In this document: one piece after another, positions 8,266-17,395 of the stretch
Layout: every line of letters starts with the position of its first letter
How positions within the stretch are numbered: position 1 is the first letter of the stretch
Source: Pseudaminobacter soli (ex Li et al. 2025)
Lineage (GTDB): Bacteria > Pseudomonadota > Alphaproteobacteria > Rhizobiales > Rhizobiaceae
NCBI RefSeq assembly: GCF_029892515.1
Contig: NZ_JARXVF010000007.1
Span: forward strand, 124,001-188,000
Direction of reading: 5' to 3'
DNA: 64,000 nucleotides
Program-made: the position numbers and the translations under genes
The notes under the pieces: generated by a model
The model's input: the letters and a program-made list of their open reading frames with translations, nothing else
Databases searched by the model: none
Told to the model about the DNA's origin: nothing

Positions 8266-9327
8266 ATGCACGCTGTTTTCGACGGCCATAACGACGTTCT
8301 GCTGCGCCTTTGGCAGAACGAAAAGAAGGGTGGCGATGCCGTCGCCGAATTCACCGAAGGAACCGACAAGGGTCATATCGACCTGCCGCGCGCCAAAGCG
8401 GGCGGTCTCGCCGGCGGCCTCTGCGCCATCTACATCCCCTCCGGCGACCTGGTGCTCAAGGAGCCCGACGCCAACGGCCATTATGTGACGCCGCTTTCGG
8501 AGCCGCTCGAACGCGCGCCCTCGCTCGACATCGCCATGGAAATGGCCTCGATCGCGCTCAGGCTCGAGCGCGCCGGCAGCTGGCGCCTCTGCCGCACCAT
8601 GACCGACATCGACCACGCGCTCGCCGACGACAAGTTCGCCGCCGTGCTGCACATGGAAGGCTGCGAGGCGATCGACGCCGACCTGACGGCGCTCGAAGTG
8701 TTCTATGCCGCCGGCCTGCGCTCGCTCGGCCCTGTCTGGAGCCGCAACAACATTTTCGGCCACGGCGTTCCCTTCGCTTATCCGATGAGCCCCGACACCG
8801 GTCCCGGCCTCACCGACATCGGCCGCGAGTTGGTCAAGGAGTGCAACCGCCTCGGCATCCTCATCGACCTGTCCCACATCACCGAACAGGGTTTCTGGGA
8901 CGTCGCAAAGCTTTCCGACCAGCCGCTGGTGGCCAGCCACTCGAACCCGCATGCCCTGGTTCCCGTGGCCCGCAACCTCACCGACAAGCAGCTTGACGCC
9001 ATCCGCGAAAGCAAGGGCCTGGTCGGCCTCAACTTCGCCGTCACGATGCTGCGCGCCGACGGCCGCGAGAACGCCGACACGCCGCTTTCGGACATGGTTC
9101 GCCACATCGACTATCTCGTCGACAAGCTCGGCATCGATGGCGTCGCCATCGGCTCTGACTTCGACGGCGCGCTCGTCCCGCGCGAGATCAGCACCGCCGC
9201 GGGGCTCCAGAACCTCGTCGACGCCCTGCAGAAGGCGGGCTACGGCGGCGCCGAGCTTGCCAAGCTCTGCCGCGATAACTGGTTCCGCGTGCTGCGGTCG
9301 GCCTGGCACGACACCGAAAATGCTTGA
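8266..9327 (+). CDS. membrane-dipeptidase-type (M19) dipeptidase
   Basis: 353 residues. The Zn-binding HxD of peptidase family M19 is His8/Asp10 in FDGHNDVLL, the bridging Glu is about residue 131 in HMEGCEA, and later metal histidines appear in IDLSHITEQGF and VASHSNPHAL. The enzyme should hydrolyse dipeptides. No signal peptide is present, so it is probably cytoplasmic. I chose ATG 8266 with a GGGG purine run upstream; a TTG one codon earlier is also possible. It directly precedes a peptide ABC importer on the same strand, so import and cleavage of peptides are probably coupled. Confidence 0.92.
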   Translation: MHAVFDGHNDVLLRLWQNEKKGGDAVAEFTEGTDKGHIDLPRAKAGGLAGGLCAIYIPSGDLVLKEPDANGHYVTPLSEPLERAPSLDIAMEMASIALRLERAGSWRLCRTMTDIDHALADDKFAAVLHMEGCEAIDADLTALEVFYAAGLRSLGPVWSRNNIFGHGVPFAYPMSPDTGPGLTDIGRELVKECNRLGILIDLSHITEQGFWDVAKLSDQPLVASHSNPHALVPVARNLTDKQLDAIRESKGLVGLNFAVTMLRADGRENADTPLSDMVRHIDYLVDKLGIDGVAIGSDFDGALVPREISTAAGLQNLVDALQKAGYGGAELAKLCRDNWFRVLRSAWHDTENA

Positions 9328-9463
9328 ACCACTGCTACGGGAGATTGTCTTTTCCGGCAGGAAAGTGATTCATCCATAAGTGGAACCCGATCCATGTCGA
9401 CATTGCTCGGCATCGATCAGGTTCCGAACGACAACATTCGCCACACACGGGGGAGTTCCAAGA

Positions 9464-11101
9464 ATGTTTATGGGAAAAATGAACGCACGCACGCTGCTTG
9501 CCAGCGCTGCGCTTGCCATGATCGCCTATGCCGGCTCGCCGGCTTTGGCCGCCACGCCGGCCGACACGCTGGTGCAGGCCTGGGCCATCGACGACACGAT
9601 CACCCTCGACCCGGCCGAGTCCTTCGAGCTCAGCCCCGCTGAATTCCTCGGCAACGCCTATGACATGCTGGTGCGCCTCGACATCGACGACACCACCAAG
9701 GTCAAGGGCGGCGTCGCCGAAAGCTGGACCGTCTCCGACGACGGCCTGACCTACACCTTCAAGCTGAAGCCGGGCCTCAAGTTCGCCTCCGGCAACCCGA
9801 TCACCGCCGAGGACGTCGCCTGGTCGTTCGAGCGCGCCGTCAAGCTCGACAAGAGCCCGGCCTTCATCCTCACCCAGTTCGGCCTCACCAAGGACAATGT
9901 CACCGAGAAGGCCAAGGCCGCCGACGCTGACACGTTTGTCTTCACCGTCGACAAGTCCTACGCGCCGAGCTTCGTGCTGAACTGCCTCACCGCCACCGTA
10001 GGTGCGGTCGTCGACAAGAAGCTGGTTCTGGAGCACGTCGCGCCGGTCACGCCGTCCGACGACTACAAGTATGACAACGATTTCGGCAATGGCTGGATGA
10101 AGACCGGCTACGCTGGCTCCGGCCCGTTCAAGATCCGCGACTGGCGCGCCAACGAAGTGCTCGTGATGGAGCGCAACGACAACTACTACGGCGAGAAGCC
10201 CGCGCTTGCCCGCGTCATCTATCGCCACGTCAAGGAAAGCGCGACCCAGCGCCTGATGCTCGAAGCCGGTGACATCGATGTCGCCCGCAATCTCGAGCCG
10301 GGTGACCTCGAGGCTGTCTCGAAGAACGCCGACCTCACCACCACCAGCGCGCCCAAGGGCACCGTCTACTACATCAGCCTCAACCAGAAGAACCCGAACC
10401 TCGCCAAGCCCGAAGTACGCGAAGCGTTCAAGTACATGGTTGACTACGATGCCATCGGCTCGACCCTGATCAAGGGCATTGGCGAAATCCGCCAGACCTA
10501 TCAGGCCAAGGGCGTTCTCGGCGCTCTCGAGGCTTCCCCGTACAAGTTCGACATCGCCAAGGCCAAGGAACTCCTGGAAAAGGCCGGCCTGAAGGACGGC
10601 TTCTCGGTGACCTTCGACGTACGTAACAGCCAGCCGGTCTCCGGCATTGCCGAGGCCTTCCAGCAGACCGCTGGCCAGGCTGGCGTCAAGATCGAGATCA
10701 TCCCCGGCGACGGCAAGCAGGTGCTGACCAAGTACCGTGCTCGCAACCACGACATGTATATCGGCCAGTGGGGCATGGACTACTGGGATCCGAACTCCAA
10801 CGCGGAAACCTTCACCTCCAACCCGAACAACGCCGACGACGGCACAACCAAGACGCTCGCCTGGCGCAACGCCTGGGATATCCCTGGGCTGACCGAGCAG
10901 ACCAAGGCCGCCCTTCTGGAACGCGACAACGCCAAGCGCGCCGAGATGTACCAGAAGCTCCAGCAGGAAGCGCTCGACTCCAGCCCCTTCGTGATGCTGT
11001 TCCAGCAGACCGAGGTCGCGGGCGTCCGCGGCAACGTCAAGAACTACAAGCTCGGGCCGAACTTCGACTCGAACTTCCTCGCTCCTGTGACCAAGGAATG
11101 A
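9464..11101 (+). CDS. peptide ABC transporter substrate-binding protein (SBP family 5)
   Basis: 545 residues, periplasmic. Start at ATG 9464 behind GGGGGAG; the frame is open 28 codons further upstream but lacks signal-peptide character. The signal peptide runs to about ALAATPADTL. The family-5 signature is clear: ESWTVSDDGLTYTFKLKPGLKF, then GNPITAEDVAWSFERAV. It binds oligopeptides or related solutes and hands them to the two permeases that follow. First gene of a five-gene transporter set (SBP, two permeases, two ATPases) with no other gene in between. Confidence 0.94.
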   Translation: MFMGKMNARTLLASAALAMIAYAGSPALAATPADTLVQAWAIDDTITLDPAESFELSPAEFLGNAYDMLVRLDIDDTTKVKGGVAESWTVSDDGLTYTFKLKPGLKFASGNPITAEDVAWSFERAVKLDKSPAFILTQFGLTKDNVTEKAKAADADTFVFTVDKSYAPSFVLNCLTATVGAVVDKKLVLEHVAPVTPSDDYKYDNDFGNGWMKTGYAGSGPFKIRDWRANEVLVMERNDNYYGEKPALARVIYRHVKESATQRLMLEAGDIDVARNLEPGDLEAVSKNADLTTTSAPKGTVYYISLNQKNPNLAKPEVREAFKYMVDYDAIGSTLIKGIGEIRQTYQAKGVLGALEASPYKFDIAKAKELLEKAGLKDGFSVTFDVRNSQPVSGIAEAFQQTAGQAGVKIEIIPGDGKQVLTKYRARNHDMYIGQWGMDYWDPNSNAETFTSNPNNADDGTTKTLAWRNAWDIPGLTEQTKAALLERDNAKRAEMYQKLQQEALDSSPFVMLFQQTEVAGVRGNVKNYKLGPNFDSNFLAPVTKE

Positions 11102-11120
11102 CCCTGAAGGGATCAGTCCG

Positions 11121-12188
11121 TTGAGCCACACGGAAACGCAACAGTCGGCAGGGCGCGCCAAAGGGCGCGCCTATGCCATCGCCGCCTCGATCGCCAGCTT
11201 CCTGGTCATTGTGGTAACCACTTATCTTGGCCTTCTGGCGGTCACCTTCTTCATCGGCCGCGTCGTGCCGATCGACCCGGTTCTGGCCATCGTCGGCGAC
11301 CGCGCGCCCGCCCATGTGATGGATCGCGTGCGGGAGGAGATGGGCCTCAACCTGCCCTACTACCAGCAGTTCTTTCTCTATGTGAAAGGCGTGCTGTCGG
11401 GTGATTTCGGCACCTCGGTGCTGACCACTAATCCGGTCATGACCGACATCCGCCGCGTCTTCCCGGCCACGATGGAACTCGCCACCGTCGGCACCTTGAT
11501 CGGCGTCGCCTTCGGCATTCCGCTCGGCGTGCTTGCCGCCGTCAAGCGCGGCAGCTGGGCCGACCAGATCGTGCGCGTCATCGGGCTTTTCGGCTATTCG
11601 ATACCGATCTTCTGGCTCGGGCTGCTCGCGCTCCTGGTGTTCTACGCCCGTCTGGGCTGGACCGCCGGCCCCGGCCGCATCGATGTGGTGTTTGAATACA
11701 CCTTCACCCCGATCACCGGCTTCTACCTGCTCGACGCGGTCCTCAATCGCGACTGGGCGGCCTTCAGGGACATCTTCGCCCACATCATCCTGCCCGCCAC
11801 GCTGCTCGGCTATTTCTCGCTGGCCTATATCAGCCGCATGACGCGCTCTTTCATGCTGAACGAGCTGCATCAGGAATATATCGTCGCCGCACGCGCCAAG
11901 GGCCTGTCCGAACGGCGCATCATCTGGGGCCACGCACTGCGCAATGCGGGCGTGCCGCTGATCACGGTGATTGCGCTGTCCTATGCCGGCCTGCTCGAGG
12001 GCTCGGTGCTGACCGAATCCGTCTTCGCCTGGCCGGGTCTTGGCCTCTACATCACCAACTCGCTGCAGAACGCCGACATGAACGCGGTGCTCGGCGGCAC
12101 GATCGTGATCGGTTCGGTCTTCATCGCCATCAATCTTCTTTCCGACGTGCTCTACCGCATGCTCGATCCAAGGACGCGCGCACGATGA
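11121..12188 (+). CDS. peptide ABC transporter permease, DppB/OppB type
   Basis: 355 residues with six predicted membrane spans and the BPD permease motif near LNELHQEYIVAARAKGLSERR (EAA loop that contacts the ATPase). The start is a TTG at 11121 following AAGGGA; no ATG is available nearby at the right N-terminus. It follows the binding protein by 19 nt and overlaps the next permease by 4 nt (ATGA), so translation is coupled. The N-terminal FIGRVVPIDPVLAIVGDRAP region is typical of DppB homologues. Confidence 0.93.
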   Translation: MSHTETQQSAGRAKGRAYAIAASIASFLVIVVTTYLGLLAVTFFIGRVVPIDPVLAIVGDRAPAHVMDRVREEMGLNLPYYQQFFLYVKGVLSGDFGTSVLTTNPVMTDIRRVFPATMELATVGTLIGVAFGIPLGVLAAVKRGSWADQIVRVIGLFGYSIPIFWLGLLALLVFYARLGWTAGPGRIDVVFEYTFTPITGFYLLDAVLNRDWAAFRDIFAHIILPATLLGYFSLAYISRMTRSFMLNELHQEYIVAARAKGLSERRIIWGHALRNAGVPLITVIALSYAGLLEGSVLTESVFAWPGLGLYITNSLQNADMNAVLGGTIVIGSVFIAINLLSDVLYRMLDPRTRAR

Positions 12189-13102
12189 GCGAACTTGCAA
12201 TGACCCGCCGCGAATGGCTGCTGACCGACAGGCCGCAGTCTCGCACGCAGGCCCGGCTCGGCCGCGCCTATGTCACCTGGCGCCGCTTCACGGCCAACAA
12301 GCTGGCCGTCCTCGGCATGCTGATCATCCTGGCGCTGATCTTCGTCGCCATCTTCGCGCCGCTGCTTGCGCCCTATTCGCCCTATATCGGCGACCTCAAG
12401 ACCGCACGCCTCCTGCCGCCCAGCGCCCAGTACTGGCTGGGCACCGACGGCCAGGGCCGCGACATCCTCTCGCGCCTGATCTACGGCTCGCGGCTCACGC
12501 TTCAGGTGGTCGTGCTGGTCGCGGTCATCGCCGCGCCCATCGGTCTTCTGGTCGGCACCGTGGCCGGCTATGCCGGCGGCTGGGTGGATGCGGTCTTGAT
12601 GCGTATCACCGACATCTTCCTCGCCTTCCCCAAGCTGGTGCTGGCGCTGGCCTTCGTCGCAGCCCTCGGACCCGGCATCGGCAACGCCATTATCGCCATC
12701 GCCATCACCTCCTGGCCGCCCTATGCGCGCATTGCGCGCGCCGAGACGCTGACGGTGCGCAATTCCGACTACATCTCGGCCGTGCGCCTGATGGGCGCCT
12801 CGCCCTGGCGCATCGTGCTGCGGCATATCATGCCGCTCTGCATCTCCTCGCTCATCGTGCGCGTCACGCTCGACATGGCGGGCATCATCCTCACTGCCGC
12901 CGGCCTTGGCTTCCTCGGCCTCGGCGCGCAGCCGCCGCTGCCCGAATGGGGCGCCATGATCGCTTCGGGCCGCCTCTTCATCCTCGACCAGTGGTGGGTG
13001 TCCGCCATGCCCGGCGTCGCCATCCTCGTCGTCAGCCTCGGCTTCAACCTTCTGGGCGACGGCCTGCGCGACGCTCTCGATCCGCGGGGGAACAGCCAAT
13101 GA
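12185..13102 (+). CDS. peptide ABC transporter permease, DppC/OppC type
   Basis: 305 residues. It has the N-terminal OppC region with one span (NKLAVLGMLIILALIFVAIF), then the periplasmic segment LGTDGQGRDILSRLIYGSR, which is a hallmark of the DppC family, and a BPD domain with the ATPase-contact loop around SDYISAVRLMGASPWRI. It overlaps the preceding permease by 4 nt and the following ATPase gene by 4 nt. It forms the transmembrane channel with the DppB-type partner. Confidence 0.93.
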   Translation: MSELAMTRREWLLTDRPQSRTQARLGRAYVTWRRFTANKLAVLGMLIILALIFVAIFAPLLAPYSPYIGDLKTARLLPPSAQYWLGTDGQGRDILSRLIYGSRLTLQVVVLVAVIAAPIGLLVGTVAGYAGGWVDAVLMRITDIFLAFPKLVLALAFVAALGPGIGNAIIAIAITSWPPYARIARAETLTVRNSDYISAVRLMGASPWRIVLRHIMPLCISSLIVRVTLDMAGIILTAAGLGFLGLGAQPPLPEWGAMIASGRLFILDQWWVSAMPGVAILVVSLGFNLLGDGLRDALDPRGNSQ

Positions 13103-13932
13103 GCAAGCTTCTCGAGGTAGAAGACCTTCGCGTCTCCTTCCCCACGCGCACCGGCCTCGTGCAGGCGGTGCGCGGCGTCTCCTTCTCGCTCGGCAAGGAG
13201 CGGTTGGGGATCGTCGGCGAATCCGGCTCGGGCAAGTCGCAGACCGGCCGCGCCATCATGGGCCTGACGGCGGAAACCGCCCAGATCACCGCCAAGAAGC
13301 TCGACTTCAACGGCATCGATCTCCTGAAGGCATCGCCCGCCCAGCGGCGCGCGATGCGCGGCAAGCGCATCGCCATGATCCTGCAGGACCCGAAATATTC
13401 GCTCAACCCGGTGATGACCATCGGCCGCCAGATCGTCGAGGCGCTGCGCGCGCACGAGCGGATTGGTGGCGCCGAGGCCCGCCGCCGGGCGCTGGAAATG
13501 CTGGCCGCGGTGCAGATCCGCGACCCCGAGCGCGTCTTCAACCTCTACCCGCACGAAGTGTCGGGCGGCATGGGCCAGCGCGCCATGATCGCCATGATGC
13601 TCGTGGCCGGCCCAGAACTGCTGATCGCCGACGAGCCGACCTCGGCGCTGGACGTCACCGTGCAGCTCGAAGTGCTGGGCATCCTCAATCGGCTGGTGGC
13701 CGAGCGCGGCATGGGCCTGATCTTCGTTTCGCACGATCTCAGGCTCGTTTCCTCCTTCTGCGACCGCGTCATCGTCATGTATGCCGGCCGCATCGTCGAG
13801 GAACTGCCCGCCTCGCGGCTCGCGCAAGCCGAGCATCCCTATACGCGCGGCCTGCTCAACTGCATGCCGAAGATCGGCGCCGACCGGCACCCGCTGCCGG
13901 TACTCGACCGCAAACCGGAGTGGGCGCTATGA
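13099..13932 (+). CDS. peptide ABC transporter ATP-binding protein, DppD type
   Basis: 277 residues. Starts at ATG 13099, overlapping the permease stop (ATGA). Walker A GESGSGKS lies near residues 37-44, the Q-loop in MILQDPKYSLNP, the ABC signature as SGGMGQR, and Walker B in LLIADEPTSALD followed by the SHD switch. The signature reads SGGMGQR, normal for OppD/DppD proteins. It pairs with the next ATPase to power the importer. The frame is open much further upstream (to 12214), but that part is a shadow of the DppC-type gene. Confidence 0.93.
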   Translation: MSKLLEVEDLRVSFPTRTGLVQAVRGVSFSLGKERLGIVGESGSGKSQTGRAIMGLTAETAQITAKKLDFNGIDLLKASPAQRRAMRGKRIAMILQDPKYSLNPVMTIGRQIVEALRAHERIGGAEARRRALEMLAAVQIRDPERVFNLYPHEVSGGMGQRAMIAMMLVAGPELLIADEPTSALDVTVQLEVLGILNRLVAERGMGLIFVSHDLRLVSSFCDRVIVMYAGRIVEELPASRLAQAEHPYTRGLLNCMPKIGADRHPLPVLDRKPEWAL

Positions 13933-14678
13933 CCTCGGCTCTTTCGATCGACAAGCTCCGCGTCACCTTCGACGACTTCCTTGCGCTGAAGGACGTCAGC
14001 CTCGAGGTTAAGCCCGGCGAATCCTTCGGCCTGGTCGGCGAATCCGGCTCCGGCAAATCGACGCTGCTGCGTGCGGTGGCCGGCCTTGCACCCGTCACCG
14101 GCGGCAAGGTCGAGGTGAACGGCAAGCCGCTGGGCGCCAAGCGCGACAAGGCCTTCTATCGCCAGGTGCAGATGGTGTTCCAGGACCCCTATGGGTCGCT
14201 GCACCCGCGCCAGACGGTCGACCGGCTGCTGCTCGAGCCGCTGGATATCCACGGCTTCGACGACACCGAAAGGCGCATCGTGCGTGCGCTGGACGAAGTC
14301 GGCCTCGGCCCCAGCTTCCGCTTCCGCTACTCGCACCAGTTGTCCGGCGGCCAGCGCCAGCGTGTGGCCATCGCCCGGGCGCTGATTCTGGAGCCGTCCA
14401 TCCTGCTGCTCGACGAGCCGACCTCGGCGCTCGACGCCTCGGTGCAGGCCGAGGTGCTGAACCTGCTCGAAAAGGTGCGCGCCGACCGCAAGCTCACCTT
14501 CGTCATGGTCAGCCACGACCTGGCCGTCGTCACCCATATGTGCGACCGGCTGATGGTCATGCAGCACGGCCGCGAGGTTGAGCTCTTGTCCTCGGCCGAT
14601 CTCGCCGCGCGCCAAGTGACCCAGGACTATACGCGTAGCCTGCTCACCGCCAGCGAAGGCTATAGGCGCAGCGCCTGA
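13929..14678 (+). CDS. peptide ABC transporter ATP-binding protein, DppF type
   Basis: 249 residues, starting at ATG 13929 and overlapping the preceding stop by 4 nt. Walker A GESGSGKST, Q-loop VFQDPYGSLHPR, signature LSGGQRQR and Walker B ILLLDEPTSALD are all intact. It is somewhat shorter than OppF because the C-terminal oligopeptide-transport extension is reduced. Last gene of the peptide importer operon; a MITE-like hairpin element follows immediately and may serve as the transcript end. Confidence 0.93.
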   Translation: MTSALSIDKLRVTFDDFLALKDVSLEVKPGESFGLVGESGSGKSTLLRAVAGLAPVTGGKVEVNGKPLGAKRDKAFYRQVQMVFQDPYGSLHPRQTVDRLLLEPLDIHGFDDTERRIVRALDEVGLGPSFRFRYSHQLSGGQRQRVAIARALILEPSILLLDEPTSALDASVQAEVLNLLEKVRADRKLTFVMVSHDLAVVTHMCDRLMVMQHGREVELLSSADLAARQVTQDYTRSLLTASEGYRRSA

Positions 14679-15034
14679 TTTCGGTCGTCCCGCAAATTGA
14701 AATACCCCCCTGTCCCCTCCCCTCAAGGGGGAGGGAGACGATTTCATGATCCTGCCCGCCACAAACGGCGAAGCTGATGCGGACGGTCGCGCAACAGAGT
14801 TCGCCTCCCCCTTGTGGGGAGGGGTTAGGGGTGGGGTATGAGGCCGATTGAGCACATCTCCGCGACCTTTCAGCTGTGAGTTTCAGCTGCGGGCTTGCGC
14901 AACCGCCTCGCCGGAATGTTAAAGAAAGCCAGCGCTTGCGAGACTTCAGGTGAGTCTCCCGCGCTTCTCCACGTCTGCCCTGCAGGCGAACCGTCGAAAA
15001 CCAGAAAACTCGTCCGATGCGTCGAGGAGGCGCA
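14679..15034. other. intergenic region with MITE-like repeat
   Basis: About 355 bp between the DppF-type ATPase and the HerA-like gene. It contains the repeat at 14700-14840 and a leader of about 190 bp with a GAGGAGG ribosome site for the downstream gene. No further gene is supported. Confidence 0.6.
14700..14840. repeat. MITE-like element with long inverted ends
   Basis: The left end (tacccccctgtcccctcccc, then tcaagggggaggga) and the right end (cctcccccttgtggggagggg, then ttaggggtggggtatg) are imperfect inverted copies of each other, each also able to fold on itself. The roughly 140-bp unit carries no gene. A related element lies at 38461-38611. Non-autonomous elements of this look are common in Mesorhizobium intergenic regions. 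Confidence 0.6.
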
Positions 15035-16549
15035 ATGAAGGTAGGCATTGACATAGGTTCGGGACCCAACGGAACCGCTGCGATGCTCGACCTCGAGGAA
15101 TTGCTGGCGACCCGTCTGCTCGTGCAGGGCAATTCGGGCTCGGGCAAGTCGCACCTTTTGCGCCGCCTGCTCGAACAGAGTGCGCCCTGGGTGCAGCAGT
15201 GCATTATCGACCCCGAGGGCGATTTCGTCTCGCTGGCCGACAAGTTCGGCCATGTCGTGGTCGATGCCGCGCGCACCGAAGCCGAGCTGACGCGCATCGC
15301 GGCGCGCATCCGCCAGCACCGCGTCTCTGTCGTGCTCAATCTCGAAGGCCTCGACGTCGACCAGCAGATGCGGGCCGCCGCAGCCTTCCTCGGCGGTCTT
15401 TTCGATGCCGAGCGCGACTACTGGTATCCGGTTCTGGTGGTGGTCGACGAGGCGCAGCTTTTCGCGCCCGCCGCCGCCGGCGAAGTCGCGGACGACGCCC
15501 GGCGCCTGTCGCTGGCGGCCATGACCAACCTGATGTGCCGTGGACGCAAGCGCGGCCTTGCCGGCGTCATCGCCACCCAGCGCCTCGCCAAGCTCGCCAA
15601 GAACGTCGCCGCCGAAGCGTCCAACTTCCTGATGGGCCGCACCTTCCTCGATATCGACATGGCGCGCGCGGCCGATCTGCTCGGCATGGAAAAGCGCCAG
15701 GCGGAGATGTTCCGCGACCTCGGCCGCGGCCATTTCGTGGCGCTCGGCCCCTCCATCGCGCGCCGGCCGCTGCAGGTCACCATCGGCTCGGTCGAGACCG
15801 CGGCCCGCTCCACCAGCCCCAGGCTGATGCCCCTGCCGGAGACCGCGCCGGAAGACGCCAGCGACCTGATCTTCACGCCAGGCCCGGAGGAACGGCGCCC
15901 GGTGATCAAGCGCACGCCCCCGCCCCCTCCGCCGACGCCCACGGCTGACATTCTCGCGCAGCTTTCGCAGCCCAAGCCGGCGCCCGAAGCCCCGGCCGAG
16001 CCGGTCTTCGCCATTATCGACGAGGCCGACCGCGACGAACGCATCGAGCTGGTGCTGAAGGAGATTTTGGAGGATGCGGACTCCTCCTTCCGTACCGACG
16101 CCATCCTCTATCAGGATTTTCTCGTCCGCTGCCGCATCCGCCGCGTGCCGGGCGAGCCGCTGTCGCTGCCCGCCTTCCGCCGCAGGCTTGCCGTGGCCCG
16201 TGCCGGCGTCGACAACACCACCGCGTCCAGCGACGGCTGGCAGCAGGCGCTGGAGCTTTCGGCCACCGTGCCGGAGGATGTGCAGGGCGTGTTCCTCATC
16301 GTCGCGCAGGCTGCCGTCACCGGCGCGCCCTGCCCTTCGGATGCAGCGCTCGCGCGCGCCTATGGCACCCACTCCGCGCGACGTGCGCGGCGCGTGCTCA
16401 CCTATTTCGAGGAACGCGGGCTTCTGGTGGTGCGGACGGATTTTCGCGGCAACCGCGTCGTTGCCTTCCCCGACCTCGATTGCGAGACCGCCCCGGGCGA
16501 TCCCAATCTGCCGGACGATCTGGCCGACGAGCAATTCGCGGCCGAATAA
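15035..16549 (+). CDS. HerA/VirB4-like P-loop ATPase (helicase HerA central-domain type)
   Basis: 504 residues; ATG 15035 follows GAGGAGG with good spacing. Walker A GNSGSGKS is at residues 32-39, preceded by the short strand LLVQ typical of HerA/FtsK-like NTPases. Walker B is VLVVVDEAQ near residue 135, followed by an arginine-rich segment RGRKRGLAGVIATQR. A proline-rich linker (a run of about seven Pro near residue 295) leads to a C-terminal domain of about 180 residues that I do not recognise. Members of this group act on DNA or are of unknown role. There is no nuclease partner (NurA) beside it, so a DNA-end-processing role is not supported by context. Confidence 0.8.
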   Translation: MKVGIDIGSGPNGTAAMLDLEELLATRLLVQGNSGSGKSHLLRRLLEQSAPWVQQCIIDPEGDFVSLADKFGHVVVDAARTEAELTRIAARIRQHRVSVVLNLEGLDVDQQMRAAAAFLGGLFDAERDYWYPVLVVVDEAQLFAPAAAGEVADDARRLSLAAMTNLMCRGRKRGLAGVIATQRLAKLAKNVAAEASNFLMGRTFLDIDMARAADLLGMEKRQAEMFRDLGRGHFVALGPSIARRPLQVTIGSVETAARSTSPRLMPLPETAPEDASDLIFTPGPEERRPVIKRTPPPPPPTPTADILAQLSQPKPAPEAPAEPVFAIIDEADRDERIELVLKEILEDADSSFRTDAILYQDFLVRCRIRRVPGEPLSLPAFRRRLAVARAGVDNTTASSDGWQQALELSATVPEDVQGVFLIVAQAAVTGAPCPSDAALARAYGTHSARRARRVLTYFEERGLLVVRTDFRGNRVVAFPDLDCETAPGDPNLPDDLADEQFAAE

Positions 16550-16566
16550 CGGCTGGCGGCTGTTGA

Positions 16567-16743
16567 TCAGCCCCCGGCCTCGCGCAGGCGGCACAGCGCT
16601 TCCTGCTCTGCCACGGCCAGCAGCGCGCCGAGATCGTACAAGGCGTGATCCGCGTCCACCGCCGCGATCGAACGACGTAGCGTTCTGAGCGTGCCGTGCG
16701 CGTGTCGCAGGGCCTCACGCATCTCGTGGCGCTTCTGTCGCAT
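16567..16743 (-). CDS. small hypothetical protein
   Basis: 58 residues from the ATG complementing 16741-16743, behind GGAAAGG. It is predicted wholly helical and charged (RHEMREALRHAHGTLRTLRR), with no signal peptide. Convergent with the HerA-like gene, whose stop is 17 nt away. No family recognised. The ribosome site and amphipathic pattern make it likely real, but evidence is limited. Confidence 0.5.
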   Translation of the reverse strand: MRQKRHEMREALRHAHGTLRTLRRSIAAVDADHALYDLGALLAVAEQEALCRLREAGG

Positions 16744-16999
16744 GATGCCTTTCCATTGGTTTCGGCTGCTATTTGGGGGCTGCAACCGGCAAATGAAACC
16801 AGAGTTCCGTTGCAACCGGGGTCAAGGGTGTGAACACACCGTCACCCCCGATTGATACGACCCGCCGCACCCGTGCAGCGCACGGGGCCGACAGACCGAA
16901 ACATCAAGCCCCGCGGCACTCGGTCGGCGGCCACCCGAAAACCTTTGGAAACGATCCCAAAAAAATTTCTATTTTTTTTCGGAACCTTTCTTTTGCCCG

Positions 17000-17089
17000 C
17001 GTGTTTTAGGGATGCGCCGGGCGACATCCCCCTCTACGCCCGCCGTGCCCTTACTCAACAGCCGCCTCGAAAGAGGCGGCTTTCTTTTT
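17000..17089 (+). ncRNA. candidate small RNA ending at an intrinsic terminator
   Basis: The segment has a possible 5-prime stem (ggatg/catcc around 17009-17028) and ends in a perfect terminator, while no coding sequence on this strand would use that terminator. The AT-rich tract at 16962-16983 could hold the promoter. The 5-prime end is a guess. I do not recognise a named RNA family. Confidence 0.35.
17061..17089 (+). terminator. intrinsic terminator
   Basis: GCCGCCTC-GAAA-GAGGCGGC is an 8-bp perfect stem with a GAAA tetraloop (17061-17080), followed by TTTCTTTTT. Textbook plus-strand terminator with no annotated gene upstream on that strand. Confidence 0.85.
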
Positions 17090-17174
17090 GCCCAAAATCC
17101 GGCCGGCCCCTGCTTTTCCGCGCACCGCGGTCGCGGGCATTAAGCCTTTGGCAATCTGATTGAAGTTCTAGTGA

Positions 17175-17372
17175 ATGGAACAGGCGGAACAGAAAGCCGG
17201 CGGGGGTGTCGGATCGGAGTTCACGCGTATGCCGCTTACCCGAATGGGAATAGTCTTCCTGCTGTCGGTCGCCTTTGCCGCCACACTGGCCGGCCTCGTG
17301 CACTATGCGGACAGATATGAACGCGACGGGGGGTGCCGGATTTCAAGCAACCCTGCCTGCTCCAGCCCCTGA
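17175..17372 (+). CDS. small single-span membrane protein, putative
   Basis: 65 residues from ATG 17175; an internal ATG at 17229 is an alternative. One hydrophobic span (MGIVFLLSVAFAATLAGLVHY) is followed by a short polar tail with two cysteines. No strong ribosome site is seen. It lies between the terminator and a convergent lipoprotein gene. No family recognised; it could be spurious. Confidence 0.4.
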   Translation: MEQAEQKAGGGVGSEFTRMPLTRMGIVFLLSVAFAATLAGLVHYADRYERDGGCRISSNPACSSP

Positions 17373-17395
17373 CCGGCTGGGCCTTGCCCCTTGCG

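Larger units (their letters stand above)
16744..17174. other. 431-bp intergenic region with AT-rich tract and a strong terminator
   Basis: High-GC sequence up to about 16950, then a very AT-rich stretch (aaaaaaatttctattttttttc, 16962-16983), then a G+C-rich segment ending in the terminator at 17061-17089. No plus-strand gene precedes the terminator, so a short non-coding transcript is possible. A short palindrome GGTGTGAACACACC sits at 16827-16840. Confidence 0.5.

Noticed and set aside
7159-9309. 716-residue minus-strand open frame
   Set aside because: Antisense to the dioxygenase-like and dipeptidase genes, both of which show complete active-site motifs.
16852-17163. 103-residue plus-strand open frame
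   Set aside because: Spans the intrinsic terminator and an A/T homopolymer tract; Arg/Pro-rich translation without domain or ribosome site.
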